A stretch of 64,000 nucleotides of DNA from Macrocystis pyrifera (taxonomy: Eukaryota; Sar; Phaeophyceae; Laminariales; Laminariaceae), in the NCBI GenBank assembly GCA_031763025.1, contig JASSKH010000010.1, positions 3,467,901 to 3,531,900 of the forward strand, read 5' to 3'. Under the pieces are notes generated by a model. It had not been told where the DNA came from. It worked only from the letters and a program-made list of their open reading frames with translations, and ran no database searches. Both the position numbers and the translations under genes were made by a program. Below, piece by piece: positions 23,449-35,190 of this stretch. How positions within the stretch are numbered: the first letter of the stretch is position 1; each line of letters opens with the position of its first letter.

Positions 23449-26400
23449 TTCTTATCTATCTTACTCGCGATGTATTGTGAAGGTCGTCTGCATCGCCTTG
23501 TTTTAAGCCTCTTTTCTCCCTCTTTCTTACTCGTTACCTGGTACCTGGTACCTGGTATGTTTTTGTTTTTGGTGAAAAGACGTCGCGCCTGAAAAACTCT
23601 CAAGACGCTGCTGTCACGGACTTACACGCCAAGTCGGAGCGGGCAGCTGCCAGGATCGCCGCCGAGACGGGGGTTTTCGTCACAGAAAAGGTACAACACC
23701 GTCACGTAAAAGGTACCGGGTACCGTGACATGAACGGTACAGGTACAGTCGCATAAAAGGTACCGCCACCGTCGCACACAAGGTACCGGTACAGTCACAT
23801 AAAGTTTACCGGTACCGTCAAAATACAAGGTACCGTACCGTCAAAGAAAAGGTACCGTGCCGCCACCGAAAAGGTACGGTACAGTCACAGGACAGGTACC
23901 CTTCTGTCACAGAACAGGCACCGTGCAGTCACCGAATTCATGCCGCACGGCCCCGCATCACAGTTCAGTTGGTGGTTGTTCGCCTCGTAAAGGCCATCGT
24001 ACCGTCACAGGCAAGGTATCGTACCGTTGCATAAGCCCTCGTTTTAGTTGGTGGCGGTGGCGGTCGTGGTACTGGTAATAGTGCCGTTGAATTGTATTCC
24101 TTCGGTTGATAAGATAGCCGTGCGTTTTCGTTGAAGCTTGTTGCCAACGTTTCGCCCAAAAACCGACGCTATTTACAGACTAAAATACCGAGATGTCAAA
24201 AGAGTAGGGTAGGGCCATGTGGCGCGTTGTCATGCAGACATATATCGCCGAGTTCAGGCCTTCAAAAATACAGAGAAAAACACCACCACTATTTACAAAT
24301 AAAAGTCAGGGCAACTTTCCTGGTGAAATATCTCCCTCTATACTTAGGTAGAGTTGTTGGGCGCTAAGAGCAAGACTCGCACATACCCTGGTAGCTCTTC
24401 TGACCAGCTTTTTTTTTTCTGCAAATTTTCTGACCTGTTAAGGTCTGTCTCGAGTGAGCATCTGCCGGGTTTGCAGTCCTAAACGTGTTGACGTTGAAGC
24501 TCTCCTTCTGCATGCACATTGTTGAAGGATGGCAAATACACACCCGTTCAACTTATTTATCGGCGTATCCCAACGCGCTTTTTCTGTTTCACGGGGTTCG
24601 GTCCTCCGGTGTGCAGGCGTCAGCGGCTGCCTTGACCGTCACGCAGAACAACGCCAGCCAAACGTCGATTCTCGCGGAAGCAGAAGGACGGGCGGCCCCG
24701 ATGGTGAGAATAATAGAACCACGACCGAATAAAAAACCGAGTCCTTCCTTCCTGGTGTCGCGATCGAATAGAAAACCGAATCGACCCCTCTTCTTGGTGA
24801 GAACTTTTGAAACTTGGGCCCCCTGCTCGTCTTGCCTGAGACTGCTTTTTCTTCTCGAGAAACTCACCCCCCTCCCTTTTATGTTAGATATAGGTGGGTT
24901 TGGCGTCGGTTGGCAACGACACTGTTAAATTTGCCGCTTGCTACGTGAGCTAGACAACCAGGGTATCGTTTTTTGTCTTTTGGGGGTCGGTCACAGCTGG
25001 TGATCGAGTTGGATCCTTTGTGCGGGGTGGAGAACCTTTACTCTGCATAAGGGGAACGATCGTATAACCTACCAGGCAGTGTTTATGGTAAAACACCCAA
25101 GAGACAGTTACATAGTGCCCTCATTTCTGTCTCTGGAAGTGGCCACACCGGTAATTAAATTGCCTCATTGAAGCCGTCATCCAGTTGCAAGTCCGCCTCA
25201 CAAGCAAGTCTTGGTAGGATGCAGCTCACCGTTCACGCGACTCGCCGAAAACCTCGCGTTTCGCTTCGCACTTGGGGCAAACAATGTGTACACGGTTCGT
25301 GAAAATCTGACGTGCACCGTCCCGGCATCGTAGGGATGCGAGGGTCTATGGCCATACGACTACGGCCATGCATGATAATGAGTACTCCTGGATTAATGAC
25401 AAACACTCCACACAAAACGACCCCTCCCCCTTGTGAAGGCGTTCGCCTGTTGGGCTGCATACTGGTAAAGTGTTTATAACCAATCACTACCCACTCTAGG
25501 CCTTGAAACAATACCCCCCTCTGGAGCGGCAGGATGTTCAGGTCGACCGGATATACGGGTCGACGTGCCAAAGCCTTTTCGATCAGCTGTTCTAATTCTG
25601 GGGATCTCGATACCAAACAATCTACCCCCCCCCCCCCCCCCTCCCACATTTGTGACACACAACCAAAACGGTATACGAGTAGCTTGCTGCCGTGAAGCAG
25701 TTCGAGACTGAACAGCGGCGGCTGGATGTGGTGGACAGCTTATCGAACAACCCCGACCTGGTGATCTCTTCAAGCGCCAGCGACGACGTAAACGCCATGA
25801 TGATGTGCGACGCGGTGCTGAGCAGCGTCCAGCCGGGACAGCCCATCAACCGGTCCCAGGTTAGATCAATCTCTGTCTACAGTACCAGGGGAGTCTACGT
25901 CGAAATATACACGACACGAAAAAATCGATACCACTCCACGTTTGTTTTTTTGAGACGCACAGAGGGGGGGGGGGGGCGGAAGGGCAGTAAAACTAGCTTT
26001 TTCTTTTTTTTTTCGTAAGAAAGTTGCCACTTTTCATAGAACTAGTACAGAAATCCCCATCCCATTGATTTTATTTTCATTTTGTTGATTATTTTTTAGG
26101 AGTGTGGTGTCGTTTTTTTCCTTTTTTTTTTGACGTGTACCCCTCGTAAAAAAACCCGTAGTGTAGAGAAATCCCGTCCGCTTGGGAAAACCAATACCCA
26201 CAGCGATCCGCTGGCACTAGAATTCAACGCGTCGTTCACTCACATCAGTCGCGCCGCGTGGTAAAAAATAATAGATCGTGTTACGCCGTAGTACGTAAGG
26301 AACTCTTATGTACACATCACACCGCTAGTAAGGTGCACGTGTGTCTGTCTGTCTTTGCGTCTTCCTCGTGTCAATCTCTTCCCCCCGGTGTGCGTCGTTT

Positions 26401-26513
26401 AAACGTTAAACACCACCAACCGCTCGCTCCCTCAGGTCCTGGCGGAACTGGTAATGCTGCAGAAGGGGTCCAGGGTCTACATGGGCCACGACATGGCCGA
26501 GCGCGCCGCCTAA
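8406..26513 (+). CDS. SPFH/band-7 domain protein, 13 exons
   Basis: Spliced model of about 513 residues with the exons listed in the summary. Exon 1 starts at ATG 8406 and ends at a strong donor (CAG|GTAAGTAC) in phase 2; exon 2 begins at 11025 with the single base completing a Ser codon. All later junctions are phase 0. The band-7 core runs from exon 2 (FFTIPEGYYALV) through exon 3 (PPWLKVSNLVTKQSVVLDMP, then KDNVSVTIDVAIVFRI) and exons 4-6 (LVRTFVQQVGAPGLEQQL; MKHTEVYGLR) to exon 7 (GRGKITAVIIKNVELP). Exons 8-12 encode a Gln/Glu/Ala-rich likely coiled coil, and exon 13 ends at TAA 26511-26513. SPFH proteins form membrane-associated oligomeric scaffolds; no clear transmembrane helix is seen, so the compartment is unknown. 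Intron 6 uses a GC donor at 17442. The exon 1-2 link rests on phase and context only. It could belong to the prohibitin, stomatin or flotillin branch; I cannot say which. Confidence 0.82.
9451..9672 (+). mobile_element. Element C copy 2
   Basis: Left end AACACGTAAGATAACACACC, interior ATGGTGGCTTTGGA, right end TTGTTATCTTAAGTGT, the inverse of the left. It lies in SPFH intron 1. Confidence 0.65.
9908..10150 (-). mobile_element. Element C copy 3, opposite orientation
   Basis: Ends AACACTTAAGATAAGACACC and GTGTTATCTTATCACCCAAT. It is inverted relative to copy 2, from which it is separated by 235 bp. The arms extend about 60 bp (GAAACCAGGTCTGAAATTCG pairs with the head of copy 1). SPFH intron 1. 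Confidence 0.65.
11206..11313. mobile_element. MITE B copy 2, in SPFH intron 2
   Basis: Same palindrome in the opposite orientation with one decayed terminus (TTGCGGAGG instead of TTACGGGGG) and an intact CCCGTAATA end. It lies about 100 bp after the exon 2 donor. Confidence 0.7.
13014..13127. mobile_element. MITE B copy 3, in SPFH intron 3
   Basis: Both termini (TTACGGGGG and CCCCCGTAA) are intact, with TA flanks. It is about 7 bp longer than the other copies because CCAGGTA is inserted after AAAACCTA at 13061-13068. Confidence 0.8.
14143..14221 (+). repeat. (CCAT/CTAT)n microsatellite in SPFH intron 3
   Basis: CCATCTATCCATCTATCC repeats, 54 bp before exon 4. Confidence 0.9.
14360..14647 (+). 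repeat. 16-bp minisatellite repeating the exon 4 splice donor
   Basis: Eighteen 16-bp units (model GAGGTACAGTATGGAA) start with the last three exon bases and continue without length change to 14647. Unit 1 contains the real junction GAAGAG|GTACGA. Most units keep GAGGTAC and several keep AGAG before GT, so intron 4 begins with a ladder of possible donors. Because 16 is not a multiple of three, use of successive donors would shift frame. Confidence 0.85.
15990..16250 (-). repeat. tRNA-derived SINE copy, SPFH intron 5
   Basis: Minus strand: a tRNA-like head has an A-box-like GGATGGCTGACTGC and a B-box-like GAGCTCGAGTCCCC. Body sequence TTTATCGCGGGAAAAACTTC is shared with the copy at 31.5-31.8 kb. 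The head does not fold into a complete tRNA by eye. Confidence 0.45.
17466..17791 (-). repeat. RepA copy 5, in SPFH intron 6
   Basis: Minus orientation; the 3' tail ends at the G runs 17467-17475 and 17480-17485 (GTGTACTCATTTTATC). Truncated at about 17791, where it abuts an element C fragment. Confidence 0.7.
17797..17876 (-). mobile_element. Element C terminal fragment
   Basis: Only one arm remains: GGAGGAAAACCGGGTCTGG to GTCTTATCACCCAGTGTGAT. It abuts RepA copy 5 in SPFH intron 6. Confidence 0.55.
17989..18164 (+). repeat. Direct repeat, left copy (176 bp), SPFH intron 6
   Basis: CTACACTACTGCTGTACATC to TCTACACAGTACTGT. It is almost identical to 19319-19494 (three base differences read by eye). 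The flanks differ and there is no TG...CA end, so an LTR reading is not supported. Confidence 0.8.
18485..19165 (+). repeat. Element E copy 1, in SPFH intron 6
   Basis: About 680 bp, matched almost end to end by the reverse complement of 62300-62980. Landmarks are AAAAGGGATCCACCCTGCTGG, ACATCGCGTCGTACGTTAAT, CCCCAAACTTGTAGCCTAG and TTCTACGTTTCGCTTGGTCC. No protein domain was recognised. A 55-bp piece of it (from TGTAACATCGCGTCG) is also present at 18163-18218, beside the left direct repeat. Confidence 0.75.
19319..19494 (+). repeat. Direct repeat, right copy (176 bp), SPFH intron 6
   Basis: Partner of 17989-18164; between the two lies the 0.68 kb element E. The repeat ends 296 bp before exon 7. 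Confidence 0.8.
20466..20575 (+). repeat. CAA/AAC-rich simple repeat in SPFH intron 7
   Basis: Irregular AACAACAGC and AAAACAACG units, immediately upstream of the C run and RepA copy 6. Confidence 0.85.
20605..20750 (+). repeat. RepA copy 6, short 3' fragment, in SPFH intron 7
   Basis: Starts just after an 18-base C run (20605-20622) and contains only the last 120 bases of RepA, ending GAGTACACC and C-rich sequence. It is a strongly 5'-truncated copy abutting a C run. Confidence 0.65.
22362..22590 (+). mobile_element. LINE 3'-end fragment, poly-C tail
   Basis: Lies in SPFH intron 9. The translation resembles the WPQ...KQEG and KKRNERPNVG blocks of the LINE at 27.8-28.6 kb, followed by its 3' tail ending AATGAGTACG and C runs. 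A C run also precedes it at 22364-22373. Confidence 0.65.
22592..22676 (+). mobile_element. Second LINE 3'-tail fragment in tandem
   Basis: Repeats only the last 75 or so bases of the LINE tail (GTGCTCCGTC..., GGATGCGTGG) and again ends in a C run. It sits directly after the C run of the preceding fragment, so two insertions appear stacked in one C-rich site. Confidence 0.55.
22956..23165 (+). repeat. GATC-rich repeat G, copy 1, SPFH intron 9
   Basis: AGATAGATCAGATAGATCATC, then GATGAGATGCTGTGCAAGATC and TGTGCTCGATCTCAC, shared with copies at 36.8 and 47.8 kb. Confidence 0.55.
23349..23447 (+). repeat. (CT)n microsatellite in SPFH intron 9
   Basis: About 45 CT dinucleotides with a few interruptions, ending 130 bp before exon 10. 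It may contribute to the pyrimidine-rich environment of the acceptor. Confidence 0.95.
23677..23960 (+). repeat. 22-bp minisatellite repeating the exon 10 splice donor
   Basis: The end of exon 10 (GTCACAGAAAAG) plus the first intron bases (GTAC) form the seed. Downstream GTCACGTAAAAGGTACC, GTCGCATAAAAGGTACC, GTCAAAGAAAAGGTACC, GTCACAGGACAGGTACC and others repeat it about 12 times with variable 5-8 bp spacers (GGTACC-rich). A weaker unit appears at about 24004 (CGTCACAGGCAAGGTATCG). Confidence 0.8.
24880..25388 (+). repeat. RepA copy 7, near full length, in SPFH intron 11
   Basis: Begins after C-rich sequence with a decayed ATATAGGTGGG head and runs to CATGATAATGAGTAC. It carries a 7-bp CCAGGCA insertion at the position where copy 8 has CCAGGTA and copy 1 has nothing. 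Confidence 0.75.
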
Positions 26514-27784
26514 CAGGGGGCCTCATTGACGTGCAGCAATGGATTATGATAGACACGTCTTTGCCTGCACGTTCTGCAGCCCGCATACACTACCCAAAAG
26601 CAAACTTTGTACGATTGTGCACTACCTGAACGAAGAAGGGTGTTTTCGTGTACAAGGGAAGGAGAATATGTTATAATGGAAACTACTATTAATATTTGCT
26701 GTCGTCGAGGCCTTGGGGAGGTCGTGTCTTTCGACACAAGGACGAATCGGTACATCTATCTATCTCTTCACCGCGACTCTGCCCGTGCTCCTAGAAAAAT
26801 ACTACTATTTACTAAAATAGTCGTAGTCGCGTAGGGAGAGCAATGGCCGCTCCGGTGTCAAATAATGCCGCATGACGGCAACGTTGCCCCTTGACGGAAT
26901 ACCGTCAAGCAACCCCCCTCCCCTCACTGAATCCAGTATACTACGTCTAAAGAAGCCTTGACGGGCCAAACCTAGACCGCCACAAGAAACATTTTGATCT
27001 GGGGGGATGGCGTGTGGGACGCTGTTTGATTTTATAGCGGAGTGGTGCTAACGTAACACCGTGAGAAGCGATGCATTTCTGACAACGATCGACCCTACGA
27101 TGAACGTATACTCAGGGGCGCGGAGTGTCGTCGTCGAAGGGGCTGGAGGTCGTGCTGGCTCTGTAGGAGTGCTCATCTGTTTGTAGTCGGAACATCACTG
27201 AGTACTTGCCGCAAACGACCAAAAAACAAAGACAAAACTGCAATATTGCTTCGTAGGAGGGGGTGTCCCTTGCGGGGTTTACGGGTGGGGTATTGTATAG
27301 TAGCACGCGAATGTCCTCTGCCGGACCGGATTGTCAGGAAGAGTTCCCTCGGGTTTTTTTCACGGCTTCAGCCGCGGTTTTTCGAGCATTCCTCGCATCA
27401 AGTTGGTTTGGTTGTGGTCATGTGCGCCCCCGAGTATCAGATTTTTGGATGTAAATTTCAACCTAGACGCTCCATGTTGAAGTAAGACATATCGGTATCA
27501 GCTGTCGAGTCGTTGCTTGAGATGGTTAGACGCCATAGGGCTGACTGTTGACTACCAACTGTTTTCTCGCGCGCATTGCTTGGTGGAAGGCGCCGGGTTC
27601 GGATCCTCGAAATATTGTAAACAGCATCATTGCCGCTGTATGCAGCTTTTTTATGTTGCCGTCTTTAGTCGCGGGAAGCACGCGAGAGAGAAAGAGAGAG
27701 CGCGAAAAAAATGCGCAAACCTCGACGAAAGTCGACGAACCACGGGGAATTCGAAATCCTGTGCATGCTAACTAGTGTAGTGAA
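26514..27784. other. Downstream flank of the SPFH gene
   Basis: No clear polyadenylation signal or further coding exon was recognised between the SPFH stop and the LINE tail. Confidence 0.4.
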
Positions 27785-28623
27785 GGGGGGGGGGGCGTAC
27801 TCCTTCGTTGCTTGCCTTAGTCATTTGACCATTGACCATGCATCCCTTTCGAGACGGAGCACCGTTCCTATTGCTAATAGAGACACCTCCAACAATTGGG
27901 CGCTCACTACGTTGTTTCCATATGTTACATAGAAACTTTTTGCTAATCTTATCCCCTTCCTGTTTGGCCTCCTGTGGTCACCATCTATCTCCTGAGATCG
28001 CGATCGTTTTCTCGCTGCTATTCATTGTATCAAACTCCTCCATGTCATATTCGCCTATTTCCCTCATCTCCTCTTCTAATACATCCCGTTCCTCCTTGTA
28101 TATTTTACACACTCTCCTACTATGTGAGTTCTACTCTCTATTGCTTTGCCACACGGGCACATCTGTGCATCTACTTCTTCCTCCTCCCGGCTACTGGTAT
28201 ACCTCTTTCTTCTTTCTGGCAGGTCCAGGTCCCCTACACGAAAGCGCAATTTAAGCGTTTTCGCGAAGTCCATTGGGCCATGCAAATACATTTTCATTCC
28301 TATCCCTTCCCTCAATCCCCCGTATACCTCGAAGTGTTTTTTCCGGTTCCACCTTGTTTCTTAGCGCTAGCCTTTCCCTTCTTTCTATATTTTCTTCTAC
28401 TTCTGCCTTGTACCTCCCAAACTTCCCGGCGGACATCATCTCTTCTTGGTTTCCCCCTATATCCTTCCATACTTTCTCAACTACGCCATCCTACCTTATT
28501 CCAGCTCGCCCTTTCGTTACATTCTCCCATAGAGCTCTGTCAACTATGGCTGGCAACCTCTTTTTTGGCATGTTCCTTGCTGTATATTGCCAGTTCAACT
28601 TTCTCATGTCTCTGTTTGGCTTG
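27785..28623 (-). mobile_element. 5'-truncated non-LTR retrotransposon (LINE), C-terminal part
   Basis: Minus-strand frames give in order LNWQYTARNMPKKRLPAIVD, MMSAGKFGRYKAEVEENIER, LKLRFRVGDLDLPERRKRY, then the cysteine/histidine cluster CPCGKAIESRTHIVGECVKY, and finally WWPQEAKQEGD and FLCNIWKQRSERP. A CxC...H...C cluster in the C-terminal tail is usual for non-LTR reverse transcriptase proteins. Several frameshifts separate the blocks and the RT domain itself is missing. The 3' end on the coding strand finishes in a C run (G run 27786-27795 on the plus strand). The 5' truncation lies a few bases from a G run of about 50 (28630-28679). Confidence 0.7.
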
Positions 28624-28627
28624 AGTG

Positions 28628-28630
28628 GGT

Positions 28631-28680
<50 letters not shown>
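28628..28680 (+). repeat. Long G run (about 50 G)
   Basis: Longest mononucleotide tract in the window, a few bases from the truncated 5' end of the minus-strand LINE. G/C runs of 9-35 bases also occur at both ends of RepA elements and at 10711-10728, 11432-11452 and 25624-25642. Confidence 0.95.
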
Positions 28681-31539
28681 GGCATTGATTTGGGCATGGT
28701 TTATGGCACATAGACATGCATCATGCGTTCTAGGGCGTGGAGTACTTCGTCTCTCCTTCCATGCACTACCTACGCCGCTATTTGGACGACCCAGCGCCGC
28801 AATAGTACACGGGACCGGTGGCATTCAGGAGGGGTGTGCGCGTAAAAAACCCCCGCCCCGTTTGTGGTCTGAGCTATCTGGTAGCTGAATCCTGCTACGG
28901 CAACGACCACACATAGGGTTTGTGTTCTGATGCGATGGTTGTTTTCGAGCAAGAGCTGTGTGCAGCGATATTGGGGAGAGCAACAAGCTTGTATAATTGC
29001 TTGACAAGAACGCGTCAGGGGGTGATCCTGAGTTTTTTTTTTCTGACGGGCACAAATGGATATCGCTTGAGTCTAGTTGCTGTGTCGAAACACCTCGTGG
29101 ACAGCGACCACCTCCTCCTCCTCCTCCTCCTCCTCCTCTTGCTTAGACCTGGCGTTCCGGTCTACTAGTTTATGTAGGTGAATTAAAAACTGATGCACAA
29201 ATAGAAAACCAATCACGCGACCCCCGCCGACGTTATATTGCTTTAAACGTTGCATCAGTCGCCGACACGAAAATCGGATGTCGGTACTCCTGAAAGTTCT
29301 TAGGCCTTGGCGTTGATGTTGTTGGTCTGCTTCCTCTGAAACTGGCACTCGCTGCCTGAACGAGATGTAGTCCGGTGTACGGAGCACCACTAGGATCTTC
29401 CTCCGTCCGCTTCTTCTGGCGATTTCTTCGTCCGCGTTCTGTTGGGGATCGAGTTCTGTTGGCTTCGTACTGAACGGAGCGAGACGTCGTTTTGGAAATA
29501 TCGCCGCCCGACGTGTCTTCCTCTCCTGGCGTCCCTGCAGTAGTTGGGCTCAAACTCGGAGCAACCCTCCTTGCTGTGTCTAAGCTGCTTACCCACACGG
29601 GAGATACTATTGTTCGTAGCCTCAGGCAACGGTAGCCCAGACTGCATGGCAGTCTGTGGATGGGTGTTTTAGGTAGTGTATTGTTGGCCTCTCACAGGAT
29701 AGGGGCAGAGAAGAAGTGGGCCTCGTGCCTCACAACATACAAACTCAGACGTCAAGAGTCACATAATCCACAATAGACAATGGTAACAACCGGTACGTAA
29801 CTGCCAATTAAAGAGACCGAACGAACAGCCATTGCGTCTATGGTACACTCGTGGAATCGTGGTATCCCATCCGGAATGGATTCAAACCCTGTAACGGCCA
29901 TACTATCATACGGAACAGAGCACCTCGGAGAAGTTACAACAATGAGTCGGTGTTCAGACCTCGGGAGAAAGCAAAAGGACCCAGGCTTGGCGCTCCCCGG
30001 CTCGGGAGAGTCTGTTACTCCGTTGTCTGTGGGACTATAGGGCGTCATTCAAAACTCCAGACAAACAGACAGACAGACAACGACCGAATTCCGGGACAGA
30101 ACCCCCAGAAAATACGTTTTCTCTGTGGCAACCACGGCCACGCAGGACGTCAAGTAGCGCATGGTAACAGCCCTGCATGTTCGGGACGCCGGTGCGCTGG
30201 TCCGAAAATGGTCTCAATGGACCCTAGATCGCGACGCTTGGGCTGTTTGCTACTTTTGGACCTTCCTCGCGCACTTCCACGTACGCCCACGCGCGCGTAT
30301 TCGAACCAGTATGATATGTCGATCTTGCCGTGAACATAAGACTTACATGAAACAACACGTCGACAGGTTCCAATCAACGGAACTGGAATGGAGCTTGGCT
30401 CTGCGGCTAGAAAAACAGGGTCTACTGTAGCCCGAAATCGCTGGAAAACTCACCCCGTGTATTTACATGCGCGCACCCCATACCATACCCGCCCTGGTAA
30501 CCTCGTACTTGTCCTGTTGACATGTGCTTGTTAAAATCAGCTTATTGACTGTGAAAACCACCGACCTATCTATATTGCATATTCACATACGCTTCACGGA
30601 ATCACGCCCAAGTCGCGGACAAGGGTTTTGTACGCCTCTGCTAACCCTATTTCCATCGCCCCAGGGGAGCCGTCGACCTATGCCATTCACTAGGGTATGT
30701 AATAAACACGTGTAAACACGCGTGATCACAGGTAGCATTGCACGCAGCTTGCAAAGCATGCGCGCGCCACAAGAGAAACGAAATCTCGAGAACGTATCAA
30801 ATTCAGCGCAAAGTAGAAAATAAGACCCCCTCTACTTTCATACCACAGGTATGCAATTTTCCTTCCTGCATACCTGGTACCTGGTATCGTTTCCCTCTGT
30901 TGCCAAAAATGATAAATGCACACTCGCTCAAGTCATGAATTCATGAATGTTATCCATCTCTATACTCCTTTAGTAGATTGAATGTTATTTCCGGCGTACA
31001 CGTGTATATACCACAAGTACAACATATACCTTGTGCCTCGTATGCCAAAAGTAGTTATTCTACGCTACTGCTTGCACCTCGTGTCATTAATTTCAACATT
31101 TCATCCACCCCTACCCCTCTGTGGCTGTAGAATAATCACCGGTACATATATACGCCAGGCACATACACACATGTAGAATTACCCATGGAGGTTCACGCTC
31201 ATCAGTTTAAAAGTCGACTTTGCTGTACGTTTTGAGCCGAAAACGACCTATTAATAGCTGTAACTTGATGACACATCCACCTCTCGGTGCGCTGTCTACA
31301 CCCCCCGACCCTCAATAAGAGGTATATAACATATCCTGCATGATGAGGCAATGAAAAACCTGTAACACACGCGATCGAAGCATCACACACAGCCTGGAAA
31401 TAGACACCCTGCGGTGAGTTTCGACGAAATCTTCGCAGTAGTATGTGTGTGCTTTATTTTTTAATAATCACTTTTACGCTTAACTCGTAGGAGATTTTAC
31501 CCTCAGCAATCTTCAGGACATGCCGTGGTAACAGGTTTC
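28681..31539. other. Unassigned stretch
   Basis: Contains the TCC microsatellite and only short frames. A minus-strand region (29233-29647) has two overlapping Arg/Ser-rich frames without a recognisable domain. Confidence 0.4.
29108..29137 (+). repeat. (TCC)n microsatellite
   Basis: Ten uninterrupted CTC/TCC triplets; no coding context. Confidence 0.9.
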
Positions 31540-31770
31540 GGCCCTTCTCCCCCCCTGTACGTGCCTTCATTTTTATCGCGGAAAATAGGGTTCAGCAATC
31601 CCACTGCTCGTCGATTCTCATCGATTTTGTTCGTAACTCACTCTCTCGCGCTTCTTCGCTAATCATTTTGCAAGAAAAAATCGTACGAGTATGCACTCGG
31701 TGAGACTCGAACCCACGAAACTGATCTTGATAGGCACGCGGATCACCTACCAAGCCACCGGGGACGCCGG
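31540..31770 (-). repeat. tRNA-derived SINE copy
   Basis: Minus strand: A box GGTGGCTTGGTAGGTG and B box GGTTCGAGTCTC are good Pol III promoter matches. The predicted acceptor strands do not pair, so it is a tRNA-like SINE head rather than a gene. The body (TTTTATCGCGGAAAATAG, TTCAGCA) matches the intron 5 copy. Confidence 0.5.
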
Positions 31771-32687
31771 TAAACAGCTATAGTACAGTATTAAGAGCCG
31801 CAGTACTTCCGGTAGTATTATTTTTCAACTCTGAGCCAACACACAATATCCCGTGTGTATGTGTTAGACAACTGCTAGTAAGGTGCCTCGAGGCATTTCA
31901 AACGAAGAAACGTAAAACGAAAACCACACACGGTATACATTACCTGGTATTATTGCATTTCGAGGTATCGTGAAAAAACCCGCAGTACTCGTGCTCGGGG
32001 TATCACAACTGGAGTATGATTGCTCTAGTATCGCACACAGCTCTTGCACAGCTTGCAAGTATGAGTTTTGACTCAAAATAGTCTGACGATGTCTATTTCA
32101 ATAAAGCAGCTGTACATATATACTCGTACCTCGTACAAGCATGCGAATCGCGGCCATTCTGCGGTTCCGATGTCGATGCTATCGTACGATTCAATCGGAT
32201 GAATCGACTTCGATTCACTGCTCTCCCCATCATGATAGGGCCTCTGTCAGCGAGTACTTACTGGTGATTGTGGTGATGAGGCGCGACCTCAGTATCTGCA
32301 GCACAGTCAAATCTCCAATGCGTCATGCTGGGCGAAAACGGATTGTGCTGAACCCACACAAACGAACATCTATGAGGAATGGGGCTTCTCACAACGGAGG
32401 AGCTGTTGTTCCCTAGTGTTTATGTTCGTTTGTGCAATATTCGGTGTAAACCTAGCGTGGGCGGTGGGGATTGCTCATGAGCGTGCGCGTTTTCTTGGAA
32501 AAAAAAATGTTTTTGGGTGATATGAAATATAACGGGCTCTTCGAGTGACGAGCCTCAGGTGAAAAACTAATATTGTATGTACGTACCACCGTGGCATGCC
32601 TCGATATATGGGGGTGGCAATTTTAAGCGCCAACATTTCTCACTTGACGTGGAGGAGTTATTCCAAGATATATTGGGATCCTGTTAA

Positions 32688-32992
32688 AATCTTAGTCCGT
32701 TGGCTACCGGTAAAAAGGTTAACCGATCGCCTAAACCTTATAACGCTCTCCCCCCCTTCACAATAGCGGGGTCCTTGGTCTTCGTGTGGGGCCGTACGTG
32801 CCTAGTCCGATGTTCTTAGCAACCTCTGCTGACCCAGAGTGTTTTATCGCATTCTTGACATGAGGAAATTCGCCTTCCTTTGAAAAGCGCTGCCGGCACA
32901 CTCACCCAACCCCTTCTAGGCCTTCCGTCGTGCGGAAGATTCGAACTCACGGCGAACGATCCATGTCCTGCCGCTAGACGCCATTTGTTAAG
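32688..32992 (-). repeat. Second tRNA-like SINE family, unit 1
   Basis: Minus strand: head ATGGCGTCTAGCGGCAGGAC (A box) and GTGAGTTCGAATCTTCC (B box), then a body with CCTCATGTCAAGAATGCG and GGGAGAGCGTTATAAGG. A second copy follows head to tail. Confidence 0.5.
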
Positions 32993-33205
32993 GTCTTACT
33001 CTGTTGGGCTAATGGTAAAAGGTCAACCAGTCTCCTATCCAATCTAAGTCTTATAACACTCTCCCAGGAAGGGTGTTTTTATCAGATTATTGACAAGAGG
33101 AAACTCATTTTTCTTTAAAAAAAACGTTTTTATTATGGACGTGATATTCGAAGTCACGACCAACGACCCATGCCCTGCCGATGACGCCAGTGCTACGCTT
33201 AAAGG
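32993..33205 (-). repeat. Second tRNA-like SINE family, unit 2
   Basis: Tandem partner of the preceding unit: head TGGCGTCATCGGCAGGGCAT and GTGACTTCGAATATCACG, body CCTCTTGTCAATAATCTG and GGGAGAGTGTTATAAGAC. A related head also occurs on the plus strand near 48770 (TGGCGTCGTCGGCAGGACA). Confidence 0.5.
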
Positions 33206-33309
33206 CAGCATGGACCTAGAGGTCGACTACTTTTATGCAGGTAGTGCTTTTGGCTCTGCTTTGGTCTCTCACTATGTGTGTAACAGCCCCGTGAGTTTGA
33301 ATAGCTGAT

Positions 33310-35190
<1,881 letters not shown>

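Noticed and set aside
31684-31765. Functional tRNA gene on the minus strand
   Set aside because: Good A and B boxes, but the acceptor stem does not pair and no clear anticodon arm forms.
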